Assembly: GCA_914767715.1 (NCBI GenBank)
Contig: OU612075.1
Location: 8,868,001-8,932,000, forward strand
Length of the DNA: 64,000 bases
Reading direction: 5' to 3'
Source of the DNA: Membranipora membranacea
Taxonomy: Eukaryota; Bryozoa; Gymnolaemata; Cheilostomatida; Membraniporidae
A program made the translations under genes and the position numbers. The notes under the pieces are model-generated. The model did not search any database. It was not told where the DNA came from and saw nothing but the letters and a program-made list of their open reading frames with translations. Shown piece by piece: positions 23,944-37,333 of the stretch; position 1 is the first letter of the stretch; each line of letters begins with the position of its first letter.

Positions 23944-26639
23944 CGCAGATTTGAAATTTTGGTAGCAGCTATTTTTAAAGGGGTGGGAATATCATTACAA
24001 ACAACCAGCTGCGAAGGCTATATACCCTAGCCCTTTCTGTGTAACAAATAATCTTTGAACACTACCCCTTTGTTTACCAATATAGATTTACTGATGGGTA
24101 TGAAGATATCAATATGGATATATAGCTGAATTATTATGTCGCAAGCACATTGCAATCAATGCGTTGAATGAGGAGAAACAGCTTGTCTAGCCTGTGCTTA
24201 TCCAATTTGAACTATTGGAGTGTAGAATTTAAGTGCAAAGTAGCTTTCGATTCCCAGAATTATTTATCACAGTCTGAAAACTATGCTGGCCTCAGCTGGT
24301 CCTAGAACCCTGAATATTTCCGGCCAACAAAAAGCTTACTGATCCTTCGACGAGGGAATAATTCACAGGATTATGCAATGAAGTATTTTTTTAGGGTACC
24401 ATAATGACTGTACTGAACAAACCCAATAGGGTTGTGTCAGGAGTTGTCCCTTATTATAGGGGGCGCTACTCGATGAGACCATAAATTTGCACTTCTTTAT
24501 ATAAGCTATCATTGGAGCGGAAATTAAGGGAGGGGAAATTAAGATAGAAACAAAATTAGGGAACTTTCATAGGCAGATTATGCTGACCCACCTAATGGGA
24601 CAAAATTTACTGCGAACATAGTTTGATATTTATTATATTATATAACATAAAGAGAAATAATAATATTCCGGCTTTGAATTTTGAATATTATATAAATCCA
24701 ACCTGAATATATTGATTACAGAAAATAAATTCAGAATAAGATAAATATTTTAATATATTTATGAATTGTAATTCAAACTAATTTTATATTTAATACGATG
24801 ACTTAATATATTTATATAAATGGAATTTTTTTGCAAAAATAGTTGACCTGCATATTTCAAGATACCTCCCTTCCTAACACTGAATTTCATTGTGATTAAT
24901 CAGGTTTACATGTTTTAATATATTATTATTTGATTATAATTGCATCAAAAATTAAGATTTTCGAAAACTTTTTTATTTCAGCAAATAGGTCAAAGATTTG
25001 GATTATCAAATAAGTAGGTCACTTGTAGTAAGCTGAAACCAAGGAGTTTTTACGGTCTCATCTGCTTCCTTTATGGTTTATATAAAACTTTTCAAAATTA
25101 AGGTCTCATCTTTAAATACACTGCACTACACTAAAATAGACATTCTCAGCAATAATTCTAGATGAAACACCTGGCAGTGTACTGTAGGTACACAACTCCA
25201 GGTGAACCCCAGGGCTAAATTTACTGTTGCCTTTGTTATATTATAAGGAAGCACTGACGTCACAGGGTCATTAATCTGACACATCACTTGGGTTAAATAG
25301 AAAGACATGGGCAATAACTATCTACTGACCAACACTTGGCGTATAAGTCGGTCACAAGAAATATTTCTTTTGAAAGAGTAGTAAAACCATACACACACAT
25401 AATATACTCTATATATTATGTAAAACTAATCACCTGCTGTCACAGCGATAAAATCCAGATATTACGTTGAGTTACAACACATGCCACAATTTTCATTGTT
25501 ATACAAACAAACAGGTAGGAGGACCCTGTTGGCCGCTAACCCGAAATATAGATAACCCTCTTGTAACCTCCAAGGTAAAACTATTAGGTAATCTTAGACT
25601 TCACCAAATATTTTATATTATTCAAAAGTCCAATACCAAAAGGAGATTGTGTTAAGGGTAACCTTGATAGTAATCCTATAATTTACGGCAGACTCAAAAC
25701 CATTGCATAACAATACCAACAACTTGATTTTAAACCTTTGCACAACAATAATAAATATTTGCATGCAACAAGTCAACAATCAACAAGCAATATGGTGAAA
25801 TCTGCAGCACTTGGCCCCTTGTTTTAACTAATCTACACATTCGAGGGTTCGATAGCTACCCCACAGTGGTACTTCCAGTTTGATAAGAGGTCATAAGGTG
25901 GGCTGTCAAAACGGATTGAAGCTTCAGTCATCCCATTTTCCTGATCAAATTGTTTACCGGAGGCAATAAATCGTTGCTGAAACCCTCATTGGCCAAAGAC
26001 AATTAGGACTAAGTACAACATTGGATGGGTCGAATATACAACGGTGAAGTGTTGAGCTGGCGAACCAGACATCAGGCAGCTCATTTAAAAAGGGCAAGTG
26101 CAAACTTTTCTCCAAATACATTTTGCAAGTGAGGCCTAACTTTTCAAAAAATATTAATTTTGATCCTGTAATTAATGCTTCGTTGAGAAATATTTTGACA
26201 TTTAATATATATAATATCTAGACTCGGCAGTAATATATATTCTTTCATTTCATGCCCATGTTGTATGTCCCTATTTCACGCCCACGCTGCATGTCCGTGT
26301 TTCATGTCAATCTCCCATCAGTAAAACTTAATTGAGAGGATTCTACCACCTTGTTGTATTTTATTGCACACCTGGTATGTGTCATGATTGTCGCATTACT
26401 CTGTATAAACATTTTATGAAAACATAGAAATGACTGCTGCTAACCTATTTTCAGCAATCATGAAGTAAAAATCCTCCCAAATGCACTATAATTTGTGTGA
26501 ATTATGGTAAATCGCAGCAGTAAGTGAGGTCATGCCCCACCAAAATTATTTTGACTAAATCAAAAATGTCTACACAGAAATGAAATTGGGCAAATAATAC
26601 AGTTAGCACGCATTGAACATGTGTGGTTTTCATTGGGAC

Positions 26640-26938
26640 AGCCGTCACTGTAGTCTTCGAACTATCTGGTTGAGCCCTTGCTGTTTATTTGCGATCTTAT
26701 TAACTATTATGCCCAACACTTTTTCCAAACCAAATTTATAGCATTAGAAACACCGAGTTCATTTGGTATTTTTAGAGGTATTAATGTACAGCCGTCACTA
26801 TAGACTTCTAACTATCTGATTGAACCCTTGCTTTTTATTTGCGATCTTATAAACTATTATGCCCAACACTTTTGTTCAAACCAAATTTATAGCATTTAAA
26901 AAACTGACTCCATTTGTATTTTTAAAGGTATTAATGTA
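26640..26938. repeat. Two-copy tandem repeat of about 150 bp
   Basis: The block from cagccgtcactgtagtcttc to aggtattaatgta (26640-26787) is followed immediately by a second, slightly diverged copy (26788-26938). Confidence 0.85.
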
Positions 26939-26990
26939 GAGCTTCGGACAAGGCTGGCCAGATTTATTTCTCTGGTTTTGAGTTCTTATT

Positions 26991-27035
26991 AGCCTGTTTT
27001 GACAAGCTTTGTTTGATGGCTTGTCAAGACAGGCT
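26991..27035. repeat. 17-bp inverted repeat (hairpin)
   Basis: AGCCTGTTTTGACAAGC (26991-27007) pairs with GCTTGTCAAGACAGGCT (27019-27035), with one mismatch and an 11-base loop. Confidence 0.8.
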
Positions 27036-28039
27036 CTTATATGAATAGCAGGGGTTTACCCCATAATAATACTTTCTTTTCTAATGAAACTTCCTACACA
27101 TAGTTCATTATCATTGCTTAGGTAATCAAGCAACAGAGCTTCCCTCCCATTTGTTACCGCCTTAAACTTTGAAACAACATACCACCAAATGTAAAAACCT
27201 TATGTTCAAAAATTATCAAAATTTTTCTTGTGACAAACAACTGCCCTTTGCTTTGAAATGACAGGGAATTTAGTCTTACCCTGATAAGCTGCGAATTGAT
27301 CCATCGACCCATGGTTACATACAGCGGACAGGCCAGGCCAACTTTGACGAATGAAGGATGTATTCCAGCATGCTTTTAGTTTCAAATGTTAGAAGATAAT
27401 GACCATGGTCACGATAAGGGAAATTAAGGGAAATTAAGACCCTAAGTAACATGACAAAAGAACTAAACATACCCCATTCCTGTGAAGTAAGCTCCAGTTG
27501 AATTGGACGATCAAGTAGGATGAGTAAGCATCCAGCACAGATCCTCTATCTGCACACTCGAAGTTAGTTAATCAAGTATTTGTAAAAGCCAGAGTACACG
27601 TCGTGTTAAAGATCCATTACACCAAGATATTAGTTTGATCAAAACTAGGATATCTTTCTGTAAAAGAGAATAACTATCAATTAGTAGGATAACAAGCATG
27701 AAAACCAAAACCGAGACGAAATCAAGACAAAGTTCTTTGTATGATGAAATCATACCATGATGTAATAATGAATAAATTACGGAGGTATTAATATTAGACT
27801 CCCTGTATAAAAAGAGGATGCATTACTGCTGTATTATTTGGAATTGCCCACCCAATATACAAGAGCGGATAAGCCTTCAAAATATGCGGTTTGCAAGAAT
27901 AGAACAGGTAAAAAGCATACATAGTATATCATAGATCATGGGTTAAGGTTGTGAAATGAAACATTGTTTAGAAGGAGAGAGTTAAAGGATTAGTAATCTA
28001 TCCCATGATAAACAACATCACTATCAACCTTTCACTCAC

Positions 28040-28141
28040 CTTTCATTGTGTAAGCTAGGTATGAAGCATGCCGCCTCGAGACTATCAAATAGAGAACTGA
28101 TGGTAGCAGCAGTGTTGTCAACTCCTTCAAATTGCTGATAC
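28040..28141 (-). other. Candidate exon, unit A
   Basis: On the minus strand, TTTGCAG is followed by a 102-base block that is open in one frame (YQQFEGVDNTAATISSLFDS, then LEAACFIPSLHNE) and ends at a good donor (GTGAGTG). The homologous block in unit B (41681-41780) keeps both splice sites but is two bases shorter, so the frame is not shared along its whole length. It could be an exon of an unrecognised duplicated gene or a non-coding exon. Confidence 0.3.
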
Positions 28142-29989
28142 CTGCAAATAATGAATGGCAGCAAGTGAAGATTTTCATGTTAGCTACTGAAAATATCTTG
28201 TTGGCGACAAAGTCTGTAAACCGACACATTATGACAAATCACTTGACTGATACTGTAATTAGGGTGATTGTAGAGGACGGGCACGACTTATGTACTGAAC
28301 ATGGATGGTGGAGAAATCAGGGGTGTCTAAGTTTTAGTATTAAGTTGGAATAATAAGTCTATGATGAAACTATTGTTAAGAGATCCTGATAAAAGGGGTA
28401 TTTTTGGAAAGTAAAGAGGTTTCAGGAGCTGTCTACCATTTTAACAAGTGGCACCAACTATTAGTTGCACAAAATATGAACCGATAGTCTAGAAATTCCC
28501 TGCCCAAAACTGAACACATTTCACATGTTTCAAGCACAAAAGCTTGTTTATGAGCTTCATACAGTTGTACTGTTAGACGGGCCTGACCATCAAAATTTTA
28601 ACATTGACAAGCGTTGACAATTGAGCCCTTTTTTGGGTAGCAAAACATTGGAGAATACACACATAGAATTAATTCATACTAGATATGCAGATGATGCACT
28701 AACCTGGTGAGATAGTGTGATCTATCTGGATTGAATACACAAGTCTCTATGACATTTTCTCGTCTACAGGTGGCTTGTCAGGATACAAAGGTATCACTCA
28801 TGCCTCTGTGGATCATAATACGCTTCTTCCAACGGTCAAACTAATAATGAATGAACATGATACAGTTTATGAATCAAAAAACAGACTGAATATATAGTAT
28901 TTACACAGCAGTTACTCGCATATAACTGTGAGGTTAATGTATTGGCTTGGCTATTAAAATAATTGCAACATGCTTTATCACAGTGTGGTATCGTTTATCT
29001 GACTTTTGGTACCAGCTTTATATATGTCAATAACTCAGCTCATGGTTAGTCCACATCTTACACTCTTATGCCTGGCTCTTGACTACCAATCAAAGATTAA
29101 AACCGGTATCAACAAACAGGCATATCAGGTGAACAATTAAAAATTTGTTCAGACGCCCCTATACCCTCACCCACATGCGCTGATTCATACCATACTGCCT
29201 ATTGTATAACTAATATCATAGCTCTTTTCTGCTGGTTCAGGGTGCCAAGTGCCCCCAGATAAAAAATTTATCATACAGCTTATAACAATCAATATTAAAT
29301 GACATCGGTAATAAATGTCTTTATCAGGAAATTTCCCAGAACTTGGGACAACAAGTAGGATATTTTTGTTGCTCTAGTTTACTATATAGCAGGACCAAGT
29401 AGGTGAGAATATACAGACAGCTAGCATTGTAAGTAAAGCAAATTTAAATGTCAGGTATACCAAACTGCAATATCATGACAAAGCCAGCAGACATAAAAAT
29501 ACCACAGGATGAACATATAGCCTACTAATATGTACTAAACTTATCGAAATGTCCCAAAATCTAGGGTGGTACCTCCGACATGGGATGGCTGTATGTGTTC
29601 TAAAACTGGATTAGCAGCCATAAAGCCAACCATCTATATGTTATAATTGGTTATCTAAAATGTTAAAATAGTCCTTCCTAAATAGTACTCAGTTTGATGT
29701 TATCGACCAGTGAGGGACGACGGTGACATATAAATGATTTTCCGTTACCTAAGCATTGTTGTAAACTGAAATTAGGAGCTTGGGAATATCTTTTTCCTAC
29801 GATTGACATTAATAACTGTAGAGAATAAATGCTTGTTAGCATTATTTATGGTTAGGAGTCATCCTCTGAGCTGTGGCTGACCTGTCTATTGTGTGTAATT
29901 AGGAATCTATGATCATTCTAGGGCTTATCCAGATCAACCTACGTGGGTTAATAATGGAAAGGGTAAGTGTTCAAGGTGGTGCTTCATTA

Positions 29990-30264
29990 AGGTGAGTTTA
30001 TACTAGGACATTTTAACAATGTTAAAGCTTTTTGGACGTTTTTGCAAAGTCGACTTCCCGTGTCGCGTTTTCTGAGCATTTTAAGAAATGTTTCCAATTT
30101 TGTAAATGAAAAATTTGTGTTCCCCTTGCCCTATGAGAATATTGGAAAGAGAACTTTATACTTTTGCAAAAATGCTGAGGTTTACTAAAAACGCTCAGAA
30201 AACGTTACATGGTCCATTGACACTGCTAAAAACATCCATAAGACCTCCTCCTATAAACTCACGT
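29990..30264. mobile_element. MITE with TTA target duplication (unit B copy)
   Basis: Same element and same insertion point as 18303-18577, with TTA on both sides (29987-29989 and 30265-30267). It was copied with the segment rather than inserted independently. Confidence 0.8.
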
Positions 30265-31209
30265 TTACTGTTGATTCCTCACAATTAAAATTCAACTTTC
30301 AGATGTTTATTATTTGACAGCAGTTTGGTTGAATTTGGTGGTGTGAAATATTAACGCTTTTGCAATGGAAGACCCTTAAATTTCAGGGTATTTTCCATGT
30401 CATTAGTCGACGAGGTACTTGTAGAGATCATGAACCAGTTCTTTTAAATTTTATAAGATACAGTAATACTTAACCATGTCTACTATATCCAACGATGTGT
30501 ATAGGACTCATTCCAATAAACGGGTGGCTCATGGAACAGTCTACCATTATTACACTCCATGTTGTGGTTCCTACACCACTGCACTCAAAAAACACACAGA
30601 TAATATTGGACATGGCGTACAAAAATATTTATATTATATGGGGCATATGGGGACTTAAGTCCAGAGTCAACTAAGCAGATCAAAAGTGGTACGCTTCACC
30701 GACTTGACCGATGTAATTTCAGCATTATCCACTCATAGGAGCCTACACACTTGTTTTTCAAATTTAACTTTATGAAAGTTTCAGTCTATGAGGAGTTTGC
30801 AATCATATCCCAAAACAAGACACAATGACGAGACACATTACATGCCCACGGTGTTATTGGCTTATGCTCGTTTATAATATTTCAACATTGTGATACTCAT
30901 TCTGTTACAGAACAACCAGTTACCTTTATTCTCACCTCAAATAACCAATTATTACCATAGGCACTTTTTGCTATAGAAAAAAATTATACCTAGAGAATTC
31001 AGACACGTATTATTTTTATAACTAATGTACATTGAAACAAACAAACACAGATTATCAGTAAAACGGTTTAATCATCAAAAAGAATTTGAGAACATAAATA
31101 GCATCTTGAATGGCAGTGATCTATGGCAGTGGTTTTCAGTTGGGATCTGTATGAGTAAGTTTTGCTTGCAGACACTTGCAAAACTATTTTACATTACTGT
31201 AGCATGTGT

Positions 31210-34200
31210 CTATTGTTTAAGACTATCATCTCCCTACAAAAAATAAGAATACAATTAAACTAATTAATGATTGTCATTAACGCGTGTTGGCGACCGAGGA
31301 ACAAGCTCTGCTTGTCAACTGCCAAAAATCGTGAGATCCTAGCATAAAGACAGTATTGCACATAAAGACAAAGACTCTGAGAATACTTAACTGAGGAACT
31401 GATTCAGATAGACAGCCAGCGGGTTGCTACCGGTGGTACGCTAAAGTCTTTTGACGGGCATTAAGGTCACAAGGTCTGTGATTGGGACCAAAGGAAGAGA
31501 CTGCAGTGTCTGGACATTTATAAACTGTTGCTGGAGCTCATTCACGCAAAGTCTCTCCAAGAAATGGAAAAGCGTGTTAACGCGAGACGGCAATCACAGT
31601 AACAATCCATGCAGAATTTTAAGCAAGCTATTTCTGTATAAGCAAATGTTGTCTCTTAGATCATTTTATATGCGGAAGTTGATTACACTTTTTATGAAGA
31701 CATTTTGCAAATTATAAATATTTATAATAAAAATGTATTATCAACAAAATTCTGGACTTACCTTTGTGACGCCCCAATTGTCAGGTTTAGACTGGGAAGC
31801 ACTGTGTGGCCTACCAGACGCAGGATTCAAGTTCTCCCAGTATTCCTTATTAGCTCTGTAAAATATCAACATCGAGACAATAACAGTTCATAATTCATTT
31901 TCTGTTTGATTTTCCAACCATGGAATCGACCACTCTCTCAAGGTCACCCACATGTAAATTATTGTAAACAAGAAAAATATTGTTATCAATGGTTTTAATC
32001 GAATCCAGTGTAAGTTACTTAATTCAGACCCCAGGGGAGCCAAGAGATTGTTCCCAATTATGAATTGTTCTAACTAGAAAAGTGCAAACACCAGTGGCTG
32101 AGCTGGGACCACACTCAGGTGTCTGAATTGACAGAAATTTCGTATTGACAGGATTCGAATCATCCAGCTTACACTGCAAATAACAAAAAGTATACTATTT
32201 CCACCAATAATTACCTGGCTCTAACCCAAGGTTTAGTGTGCATCTTCAGCCCAGCTCCCCACATATCATGCTTTTCACTACCCTCAGCGATTCTTCCACC
32301 CCTCTCTGCAGTAAGCTCCTCTGATACTGCCCTCACATGATAAGGTTCAAACCCACAACATCCTCCAATATACCGTACACCAATGTTGTAAGCGCGCCTG
32401 GCATATGCATGCATGTCCCATCTAGAGAGGATCCGTGGCTCCAAAGCTGTGCAAGAAGAAAAAATATTAGGATAAATTGCCCATATCAATCAAGCTACTT
32501 ATTGGTAACTGAAACTGTAACATCATGGTTCTATCTTCTTCAAACATTGATATGTAACTTTAGTAGTAGTATTACCCAATTTAACTTATCACATGGTGTC
32601 ATTTGTTGTGGATTGAACAAAGCAGTCTTTGTATTCTCTTTGCACATAACCTAGTTAGAGTCAGCCGCTGGATGGATCCTGACGTAACAATATTAACTTT
32701 AAATAATAAGTCAGCCGCCAGACAGACAAAGTCCTTTATGCCGTAATCTACCTGATTGTTCACCCTACACAAGAAAATGTTACATAAAACTGTAATTTTA
32801 TAGTTCAACAAATCGTTTGATCCTTGGGTGCCAGATAGACAAAATATCGTATGCCGTAACATTATTACTTCTTCTTTCATCCTCCACAAGAAAATATTGC
32901 ATAAAACTTTGATTTTATAGTTCAACAAATAGCTTCATCCTTTTGATCTAAGCCGCTTTCCCGCCGTAGAATTATGTTGTTATCGAACCATTCTGATTTT
33001 ATCGGACTATTATATATGATTTGTACCTTTTGATTGTGTGTCCACGTAGACCTGGTGTTGTGACCGCTGCCTATATAAATGAGAACTTTGATATTCATAG
33101 AGAGTCGGTTAGTTGAGTTTTAAACTTATAGTTGAGTTTTGACTTATACAATTTTAACTGTGTTTTTTAACTTTGACTTTTAATAGACATAAAATAAAGT
33201 ATCTTAGAGAGTTTTCAATATCTAGACTTATTAATTGTGCAGGTTGAGTTAATGGTAAATTTGGATATCTATTGAGTTAGTGGTAATTATGATATAAAAC
33301 AGACAGTGAGTAATTGATTGATATCTATCCCTTATCTCTAAAAGGGGCTGCTCTGGTAGCGTCTACAAAAGAAGTCGTCATGGACGGTCACCTTAGTACC
33401 ACCATGAGGTAAAACCAACATCATTACTCACCAAAAGGAAACTCTGGCAGATCGATGAAGCCTTGTTTTCCAGCATCGGGAGTGTGGTAACCTAGTGGCT
33501 GAATCATCAAATAAGTGTCTTTATATAAGTTTGCTTTAACCAGACCTTCCTTCATCAGCTCGACACAGTCCAACAACTTGGTTGGGTCAAAATGGCAGTT
33601 TGCTCCAACAATCTTAGCACCTGCATGAATAGAAATATTGTTTGCATAGATTCTTGCAGTGATCGCAACTGTATAGACCTGCAAGTTTTAAATTATGATT
33701 TATGGTGGTCTTGTTTGATAGTATAAGCAGCCTCTAGTCAGAGTTGTCATAATTTTTGATAACATGAGACAACTCCTAGTCTACCTCACCATAGCGACGA
33801 TACATATTTATGAGTTATTTATGTCAGCCATCAAGAATTATATGAACAAGGTCATTTGACATAATCCACAATCCCTTAGCAGATATAATAATTTTTAATA
33901 AAAATAAAAATTTAATTGGGCTTATTGGGAAAAATTTAGTAAGGTAGGAAGCACCTACCAGCTTTAGCCATCCTGGCTGCACATTCTCCGGGCGTTACAC
34001 TATGCAGGTCTCCCTCTGGCCCGATGCACATAGTAGCGGCAACAACCTTTCCAGTTTTCAGTGCCTCCTCAATGGCCCATTCAATCTCCTCAATATGTTC
34101 AAAATACTGTAAGAGAGTGAGAGCATAAACTGATAAAGCAATGCGGTACAATCTTAAAATAATCGAAGATTTACAATCAGTGTACAATCAGAGTTGTGTA

Positions 34201-36940
34201 ATACAGTTTGAGCTTAACATTCAGTATGAATTTAACCTTATCAATAACTGGCCAGTATTTGCAAAGCCGTTGTCCCCATAATTTCATATTCACAATAAAC
34301 TTGGAAGCTACCATAGAGATATCGACTACCATGATCAAAGTGAAAGTTTTGTGTTTAACTTCCCTAATATATATAAGGTGAGAAAAAAACAACTTACCTC
34401 ACAAATAAGGAAATCAACTTTGTTTTTTACAAATTCATCCAATTGAATTTTGAATTCTGCCTGTACGGCCGCTTTGGAGCCTCCGTTCAGATAAGTAGGA
34501 CACTGAGACAAACCGCCTGCAACTAGAGCGTCTCCTTCACTTGCAACTTCTCTAGCTATCCTGCAGCCAGCTGCATTTACGCCTGCACACTGCAAAAAAG
34601 ATATCAACAATCTATGAGCGCTGCCTCCTGTGTCCTTTTTGTATGGTTTGGTGAATTTAAAAAAGAAAGTTAAAAAATAGTGAGGCAATGAGGCTCTATG
34701 AGCGCATTCAATCTACTTTAGGATAGTAATTTTGTATTTCCAGTATAGAATTAACCCCATTTAGGGCTATGGATGGTTTTCAGATAAAGATGTTGTAAAT
34801 ATGCTATACTGATAGCACGGACAATTTAATCGTATACACCTTTACAGTAAAGGGAGAGCAAACAGAACACAAAAAACAGGCTTACAGTGTGCTGATCTGA
34901 AACTTTGTTGCCTCTGTTTTTGAGTTTATCATCACTGGCATAGAACGTAAAAGCCTGCATAACATCAGCTCCAGCTCTTAAGAATTCTCTGTGCAGCTGT
35001 TTGACTGTAAACAGACAAAAATACTATAAATTCAAATTAATTCACAAGGGTAGTCCAGTTTGAAGCCGAAGACAGGATTTCATTTATTTTATTGAAAGAT
35101 TTTAATAGTATTAATGATTTACGTATCAGTCAAGTCGCTGGCTTATCCTAACTCAAACATAAAAGCTTAAATTTCAGCAGGGAAGCTGCAGGCAATTAGA
35201 TATATATATATACTATTCTTTTGGCAGAAAATATCATCCTGGATGGATGTTTTCAATAACATGTCAAAGAATATACAGCAAGATTGGGAGAAAAAGGAAA
35301 GAAAAAGGAATGATAATAATTTGCGCTTGGAGAATTGATTGTTATTACATATTATAATGTCTTCACAAAATGTAAAGTTACCAAGCCAATATGCTATGCT
35401 GCATAAAATTAAAAATATTATCAGACCCATACATACAGCGCAAAAATAAGGACATGCCAACTATAATTTGGCCTGTACTCTGTATATGTCATACCTGCAT
35501 TGCCTGATATATTTAACCTACATGATGGCAGAATAAAGCTCAGTTTAACTCGTTTTGGAGAGAGCTATTGCATCAATTTTCGGAAACTATCTAGAATGAT
35601 GAAGTTGAGTAAATGCTAGCTAGCCAGCAAAAGAGCAACCTTATCCTTTTTAACTCTTTTTCCTCTAGGATATCACACTTTCAGAATATAAAATATATGT
35701 TAATACATATTACATATATACACTATTTTATTTACTCACCAGCTTCAGGGTTTTCTACTGTGCATTCAGGAGTAAATGGTCCAGCCTTCACATAGCCCCT
35801 CTTTTCAAGAGCAAACAAAAGTCCACCATCACCAATTACTAGACCTTCAGCAAGCCTCTCCAGAATTCCCTGAATGTCAGAACAAAATGGTGATGAAGGG
35901 GAGAGGAGAACTGTCAGTGTCTAAGATGTTATCAAAAGTGGAGATGAATTTCGGTACTAAGAAATTTGAGTAGCTGTCATAAACACCTCCCTCCCTAAAC
36001 ACGCTTTTATTATACAAGCATCATAGATTTCATCAAGCCATTAATACATGTGTTACTGTTTTCACTACGTAGTAATACGCTAAAGCCCACCCACCTTTTT
36101 ATTACGTAGAAGGTTACTCAGAGTCATGAGGATTTTCGCCCATGTTCATTGGCCATTTACTCTATTTTCTATGTAGCATATATGTTACCATTCAGGGCAT
36201 AAAAGCCCGTGCACAGCACTTTTTCATCAGTTCTTATTCTCAATACGAACTCAATACAACTCTTGCACTTTACCCTACTATTAATTCCTATGCGCTAGCT
36301 ATGCAGAATTAACTAGAATCAGTAAAAGCCGCACAAGTTGACATTCATACTAGATAACTATCAGTATTAATTCCTATGCGCTAGCCACGCAAAATTAATA
36401 CTGCACAAGTTCAATCAGACATATCCGCTAGTTCACTCAATTAGTCAGCCACCAGTTCACCAGTCAGAATGACAGCTCTCGACATGCACATATTGTGATT
36501 AGCCGCACACTCACACAAGTTGTGTATTGAAACAACCATCTGCTGGTTAATAACCAAGCTCCGCAATCCTATGCTATGACATAAGTACATGTTAATACCA
36601 GTCAACAGAACCCTCGCAATCTATATATATATATATATATATATACTAATCAGCTAATTGACTAACTTAGACCAGAATAGGAGTTTTCCTCCCTCGACGC
36701 ACCAGTCAGATAACTCCCACTTCCGCTTATTCAGTCTAAACTCAAGTCAGTTTGTGTGATTACAATATAGCCACACTGCAGTGAAAGAAACTTTATATTA
36801 ATTGAATGATTGATTTTGATTGATTTGTATTGTTTCCATACAATATAATGGCAAGGATGATAAAGAAATGTAATTATGCTACAGCTCTCATTGAAACTCA
36901 GTTATACATAATAATTAGATTAATTTACCTTGTTAGGCAT
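31210..36940 (-). CDS. BHMT: Betaine-homocysteine S-methyltransferase, copy B
   Basis: Nine exons at 36929-36940, 35740-35869, 34886-35004, 34398-34589, 33959-34106, 33432-33620, 32215-32446, 31762-31855 and 31210-31233. Each has the same length as in copy A (1140 bases, 379 residues), with intact splice sites and all three zinc-ligand cysteines. By eye the proteins differ at three places: Tyr3 to Asn, an Asn to Ser in the GDLHNVTPG segment, and Arg to Lys in the ANRE segment near the C terminus. About nine further coding differences are silent. That pattern suggests both copies remain under protein-level constraint. Introns 1 and 6 are enlarged by LTR-type insertions that do not touch splice sites. 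Expression could nonetheless differ from copy A, because the upstream region is disrupted beyond about 37160. Confidence 0.92.
32604..33420 (+). mobile_element. Solo LTR in BHMT-B intron 6
   Basis: 817 bp, TGTTGTGGATTG to AAAACCAACA (TG...CA ends), flanked by a perfect 5-bp duplication tcatt (32599-32603 and 33421-33425). Unit A retains the empty site (ggtgtcattactcacc near 20910). It is homologous to the LTR at 12759-13400. It contains a partial internal duplication (a ttatagttcaacaaat block at about 32799 and 32916) and a tatataaatgag promoter-like stretch near 33072. It is oriented opposite to BHMT. Confidence 0.9.
35975..36766. mobile_element. LTR-like insertion in BHMT-B intron 1
   Basis: Unit A reads gtgagtagccacactgc, while unit B has about 790 extra bases between gagtagc and atagccacactgc. 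The insert starts TGTCATAAACACC and ends near TGTGATTACAAT, with a tagc repeat at both borders. It includes a cataaaagcccg TATA-like site (near 36198), a twice-occurring ttaattcctatgcgctagc block and an AT microsatellite. It has no genes. The ends are not a clean TG...CA, so solo LTR is likely but not certain. Confidence 0.55.
36620..36645. repeat. (AT)n microsatellite
   Basis: About twelve TA dinucleotides inside the intron 1 insertion. Confidence 0.9.
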
Positions 36941-37090
36941 CTTGAATGATGATGTAGTATTCGCTTTGATAGAGTCCCTGATACAAACGATGGGTCTAGA
37001 TTGTCAGTACAACAAAAATTCCCCAGAAGGCAGTGAAAGTGGTTCTTTGAGCGCACCAAGATGATAGTGCCTAATCATATGCTGAGAAAG

Positions 37091-37098
37091 CTTTTATA
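37091..37098 (-). promoter_or_regulatory. TATA box of BHMT copy B
   Basis: TATAAAAG on the minus strand, about 150 bases before the start codon, aligned with the TATA box of copy A. Confidence 0.6.
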
Positions 37099-37333
37099 CC
37101 CAAATTTGATAGTAGCTATCTTGAAAGGGGCGGGAATATCATTAAAAACGACCAGCTGTCTAGGGTCAATGAACTCATTGTTTGAACCCTAGACCTTTAT
37201 GTGTAACACTAGTTTAAGAGCTCAAACGACGCAAGATGCTGATAATGAAATGCCTCTACCAGGATCTTGCACCGTTTGAACGCTACCCCTTTGTTTACCT
37301 ATATAGATTTACTGATGGGTATGAAGATAACAA

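Larger units (their letters stand above)
24200..27466. other. Unit-A-specific spacer, no gene recognised
   Basis: AT-rich DNA upstream of BHMT copy A with no counterpart in unit B. It holds a tandem duplication (26640-26938) and a hairpin (26991-27035). Short frames at 25126-25314 and 25467-25655 show no motif. Confidence 0.5.
18081..29640. repeat. Tandem segmental duplication, unit A
   Basis: Sequence from 18081 (gaagttaggagcttgggaat) matches unit B from 29768 through the MITE, the whole BHMT gene with its introns, the promoter region, and then 27467-29615 against 41109-44665. Unit A holds 24200-27466, for which unit B instead has a retroelement fragment. The units lie head to tail with only about 130 bases of non-matching sequence between them. 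Confidence 0.88.
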
